Shown here one piece after another: positions 60,601 to 64,000 of a stretch of DNA of 64,000 nucleotides. Under the pieces are notes generated by a model. That model saw only the letters and a list, made by a program, of their open reading frames with translations, made no database searches and had not been told where the DNA came from. The DNA lies in assembly GCA_027625915.1 (NCBI GenBank), contig JANTQA010000033.1:5208001-5272000 (forward strand). The letters run 5' to 3'. The stretch's first letter is position 1; each line of letters opens with the position of its first letter. The stretch is from Anaeramoeba flamelloides (lineage: Eukaryota; Metamonada; Anaeramoebidae). The translations under genes were made by a program, and so were the position numbers.

Positions 60601-62009
60601 CAAGAAGAACAAAAAAAGTAGGGGTTTGATGATAAAACAGGGGTTATTGTCTTTGTGAAGGCTTTGAGTCTTTCATAGTAGCTTACTAAAGTGTAGAACA
60701 TAAATAATTGTGAGAACTATTTTGCATTTTATTAATTAGAAAAAATATTTCCCTCTTGTTGTTTTTGCAATTCTCTTGTGGATTTTTTTTTTCTTCAAAG
60801 TCGGCAATTTTTTAAATGTTTTATATTATTTCACCATCAAAATACCATTTGGCTCATCTTGAGATAAAATAAATTTTGTTCTTCTTGATTGATGAAGAAA
60901 TATTGATATGAGAGTGAAAAAATCCAAAAATTTTCGACAACTTTACATTCTTCTTGACAAAAATCAAAAGGAGATCTTATTTGAGAAAGGAAAATTTTCA
61001 AAAGATCAATGCAGTTAATATAAAAATTAATCAAAAGATGAGGAAATGGTTATTTTTTTTAAATTCCTTAGAACCCATCACTGTCTTTGTGGTTGTTATT
61101 TGAAAAATTTAGTCAACTATGAAGATCCTTTTTCCTATTACAATTTTTGAAAAAATTTGAGAAAAAATACAAAAGTTTTCTCGTAAATGATTAAATCTTC
61201 AATCTTTATTGTTTGAAACTAGGTTCTTTGTTAGATTTTGGAACACTTTAAATTTTGGAATTTTAATATCCAAATTTCTTGTTACAAATTACGATAAGTT
61301 TTTCTAATTTTTAGTCTAACTTTGAGATCAAATTAGATTTTTTTTTTTTAGATTTAGATGTTTGTTGAATAAAAATTCAAATCAGAAAGGAGAGTACTAA
61401 ATAATAAAATCAACCAAATCATAGGATTCAAAATTATTTCCCCACCTGAAATAGCAAAAACTTACTTTTTATAGAGTAGTCGAATTTTAGCTGATACTAT
61501 AGATTGTTTTTCAATTTTAAAAGTTCTTTAGCAATCTTGATATTTTTTTAACAAGTTATCTTTCTTATTTTCAAAAACTGTTTTTTTTAATTTTTCAAAG
61601 ACTTTTCTTTCAAAGATATCAGTTTTTGTTCACTGACTTTGTTCTTCTCTTAAGGAAGACTCGTCTTTCACAAAAATTTCAATATAGAAACCTGATGAAA
61701 AATCTAAAAAACAAAATCCACAAGATCTTTATTGCAAAATGTTAAGGTATCAAAAAGAATCCAAATTACAATTTCTTAAAACAAAATTGGCTTGATCATT
61801 TTTTTATTTTAAAATTTTTAATTTTTATTTATTGATTATTTTTTTAAATTAAAATGTAAAGTCCCATGTCTGGAATTTGATTTCCAATTCTTCTGTTATT
61901 CAAAAAATGTAAAAGTTAACAAAATAAAAAATTTTCTAACGACAAAAGTTAAACATCTTTAATTTTAAAATAAATTTTATTGCAAAAAAAAAAAAGAATA
62001 AATTTTTCG
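60601..62009. other. Intergenic DNA
   Basis: No gene or bounded repeat recognised. Confidence 0.4.
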
Positions 62010-62360
62010 TTAATTTCCAAATATTATTAACTTTTTGGAACAAATTTGAAAGTATTTTTGGGTAACGAAACAAAAACAATTCCCCTGTAACTGAACTGTA
62101 TTTAAAAATTCGAAGATTAATAAAGATAAATAAAACTTCTTACTAATGATCTCTTTCATTAATTTTTTTGAGGCATGTACTCGGTGAGAAACGTGTAGGC
62201 TAAGGAATATTTTTACCAAAAGTTTTTTTTTTTTTCACAAGCCATCTCAAGCAGATTTCATTAATGAAATTCCAAAAACCTTCCTATAGCCGTTCTGGCC
62301 TACAAACCAGTTCGAAACAATTATTCTCTTTAATTTGTGGAAAATTCAAGAAAGATTAAG
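62010..62360. other. Two unassigned open frames, opposite strands
   Basis: Minus strand 62010-62219: 69 aa starting MVKIFLSLHVSHRVHASKKL. Plus strand, after a T-run and CACAAG acceptor-like site at about 62236-62241: an open stretch of about 40 codons (ISLMKFQKPSYSRSGLQTSS, KQLFSLICGKFKKD). Neither has a recognisable family. The plus-strand one could be an exon. Confidence 0.25.
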
Positions 62361-63311
62361 AAAAGTTGATCATAGATTTTCAATTCGGAACTACCAAATT
62401 GCCTAAAAAATAAAGCTTTGGAAATGATTTTTCCAAAATCTGTTTTGCAAAATATCATATTGTTTAAAACACTCTTTGAGAGAAACTATTTCAAAAGTCT
62501 TCTTACATTTAAGTGAAAAAAGTTGGGAGATTTCTGATTTTTGTAAATTTTTAAAAAGTTTTTTTTTTATCTAACAAATGAAACTCGATCTTGAATAATC
62601 AATGATAACGATGAGCACAATTTCTTCTTTTTGTTCTTTTTTTTGCCCAGTATCTGGCCACTAAAATAATTCACTAAAAATGTCTTGAAAACCCCAACTT
62701 TTTTGCAAAAACACAATGAGAGAATTCATTAGATCCTCTTGTTAAAATCTGTTGTTCTTCAATTTTCGTATAAAATTCTCCAGACCAACGATCAGTCAAA
62801 AACAAGTTAATTTTTTTTTTTTTTTTAGTGATCTAATTTTAAATTAACTTGAGATCTAAATGGAGGTTGTTTTTAGGGTAATTGGTTTGCAATTGGCAAA
62901 TTTTGTCGAGAATTCTCTTTTTTATAATTAAATTTTATTTTTAGTTAATGGATAAAGAGTCAAATTAATTTGACTAATTTGGTTTTAATTGGATTGGAAA
63001 CTGTTTTTATTGCTTCTTGGCATCTTTTGGAAAATATTTGAGAAAAAATTGACCTTTCCCTAATTAAAAATACCATTTGTTGGAGTTTATAAAATTAAAT
63101 ATTAGAAAAACTTGAAATTTAGCAAACATTCTTAATTCAAAATTTGGACGAAAAAAAATAACTCATGCTTTTGCTCACTTCGATTTCCTAATTGATCACA
63201 GTTCTTTAAAAATGAAAAATCAGATTATCAAAATCATATTTTTTTACTTTACCAATATTTTTTTTTTTTTTTTTATTTGCAAACTTTTTTAATTATTATT
63301 ATTCTTTTGTA
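62361..63311 (+). promoter_or_regulatory. 5' flank of the protein kinase gene
   Basis: No gene recognised. Long T-runs at about 62811-62826 and 63259-63274 precede the start codon. No defined promoter motif. Confidence 0.35.
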
Positions 63312-64000
63312 ATGTCTTTGCAAAAAATTGGACCTTATATTATTGGTAAACATTTCTATTCAATAATTCTTTTATTTCTTTTGGATCAACCCCAAAAAAT
63401 TAACTTTTTAAAAATTCTCTTTTTTGAAAAAAATAAATAAAAAAAATTAAAAAACAATGTGTATTGTAATCATGTATAGGATCAACAATTGGAGAAGGAA
63501 GCTTTTCAAAAGGTTTGTGTTCTTGGCTCTAACCTACCAAAAAAAAAAAAAAAACAAATTAAACTAAAAAAACAAATCTTCCTCAAATTAAATCTTCTTC
63601 ATTTTTTTCTAACCTTCTCTCTTTAATCTATCGTATTTGAATAAAAACAAAAATAATCAAAAAATCACACAAAAGTTAAATGGGCAATTAACCCCAACAC
63701 TAAGAAAGAGGTTGCTGTGAAAATTATTTCAAAAACAAACCTCGTAATTGATCAAAAAAATATGGATCGAGTAAGAACAGAAATTGCAATTCAAAAACTA
63801 ATCGACCATCCAAATATTATCAAAATTTATGACGTTTATGAAACTGAAAAGCATCTATTTTTAATACTTGAATATGTTTCTGGAGGTACAAATTATTTTT
63901 TGACAAATTTTTAATTTTTTTTTTTTTATTTTTTTTTTTTGCAAATTATTTTTTTTTAACTCCAAAAAATCTGATTTTTTATTAAAAAATTAAATTTCTT
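63312..64000 (+). CDS. BRSK/SNF1-like serine/threonine protein kinase, 5' part
   Basis: Exons 63312-63345, 63480-63512 and 63676-63885 join in phase 1 each (donors GTAAAC, GTTTGT, GTACAA; acceptors TATAG, AAAAG) and the gene runs past the window end. The kinase N-lobe is clear: glycine loop GEGSFSKV (residues 16-23), ATP-binding lysine in VAVK (38), alpha-C glutamate (58, RTEIAIQKL), then DHPNIIKIYDVYETEKHLFL and the hinge LEYVSGG. The HPxIIKxYDVYE and EYVSGG pattern matches the CAMKL group, nearest BRSK/SAD and AMPK/SNF1. The catalytic HRD and DFG motifs lie outside the window. The domain starts almost at the N-terminus, usual for this group. The cellular role cannot be told from this part. 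Confidence 0.88.

Noticed and set aside
62281-62330. tRNA-like patch with AGTTCGAA
   Set aside because: The T-loop-like word has no matching stems or A-box; no tRNA cloverleaf can be drawn.
1-64000. Defence islands, phage, plasmid or operon-type systems
   Set aside because: Spliced genes, eukaryotic domains and TA/TTAA transposons show eukaryotic nuclear DNA; no prokaryotic system is present.

Overview
The window looks like nuclear DNA of a free-living amoeboid or flagellate protist. It is extremely A+T-rich, with long homopolymer runs, GT-AG introns, Lys/Glu-, Asn- and Asp-rich low-complexity tracts, and wide gene-poor intergenic DNA filled with small inverted-repeat elements. Rho-signalling genes (DOCK, WW-RhoGAP) together with this composition suggest an Anaeramoeba-like or amoebozoan-like genome. 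The genus is my inference; no marker here proves it. Several genes below were assembled by eye from splice sites and protein continuity and need transcript support.

Layout. 1-6.9 kb: a full DOCK-D/zizimin-like Rho GEF (copy A). 6.9-10.9 kb: repeats. 10.9-18.1 kb: a WW-RhoGAP-like gene whose last intron appears to be 6.1 kb long and holds a mobile element, a LINE 3' fragment and palindromes; its RhoGAP fold lacks the catalytic arginine. 18-23 kb: nearly empty AT-rich DNA. 23.0-24.5 kb (minus): a GATAD1-like GATA-finger protein. 24.5-31.7 kb: elements, including a ~1.0 kb TA-flanked and a ~1.5 kb TTAA-flanked element. 31.7-33.4 kb: a C2-domain protein with a Met/Asn/Gln repeat tail (minus), head-to-head with a small unknown gene (plus). 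33.4-38.8 kb: more inverted-repeat elements. 38.8-45.6 kb: DOCK copy B, a paralogue of copy A in the same orientation. About 46 kb (minus): a possible small spliced gene. 48.0-49.3 kb: two TA-flanked elements. 49.4-50.3 kb: exons 2-4 of ribosomal protein eS10. 50.3-63.3 kb: element-rich DNA with short unassigned open frames. 63.3-64 kb: the 5' end of a BRSK/SNF1-like protein kinase.

The two DOCK genes and the WW-RhoGAP belong to Rho-family GTPase control, and the C2 protein to Ca2+/membrane signalling, but nothing shows they act together. The strongest signals are the mosaic of perfectly identical and highly diverged blocks between the DOCK copies (suggesting gene conversion), the pseudo-RhoGAP, the C2-(Met/Asn/Gln) protein, and families of TA- and TTAA-flanked non-autonomous elements, one ending about 20 bp from a ribosomal-protein splice acceptor.
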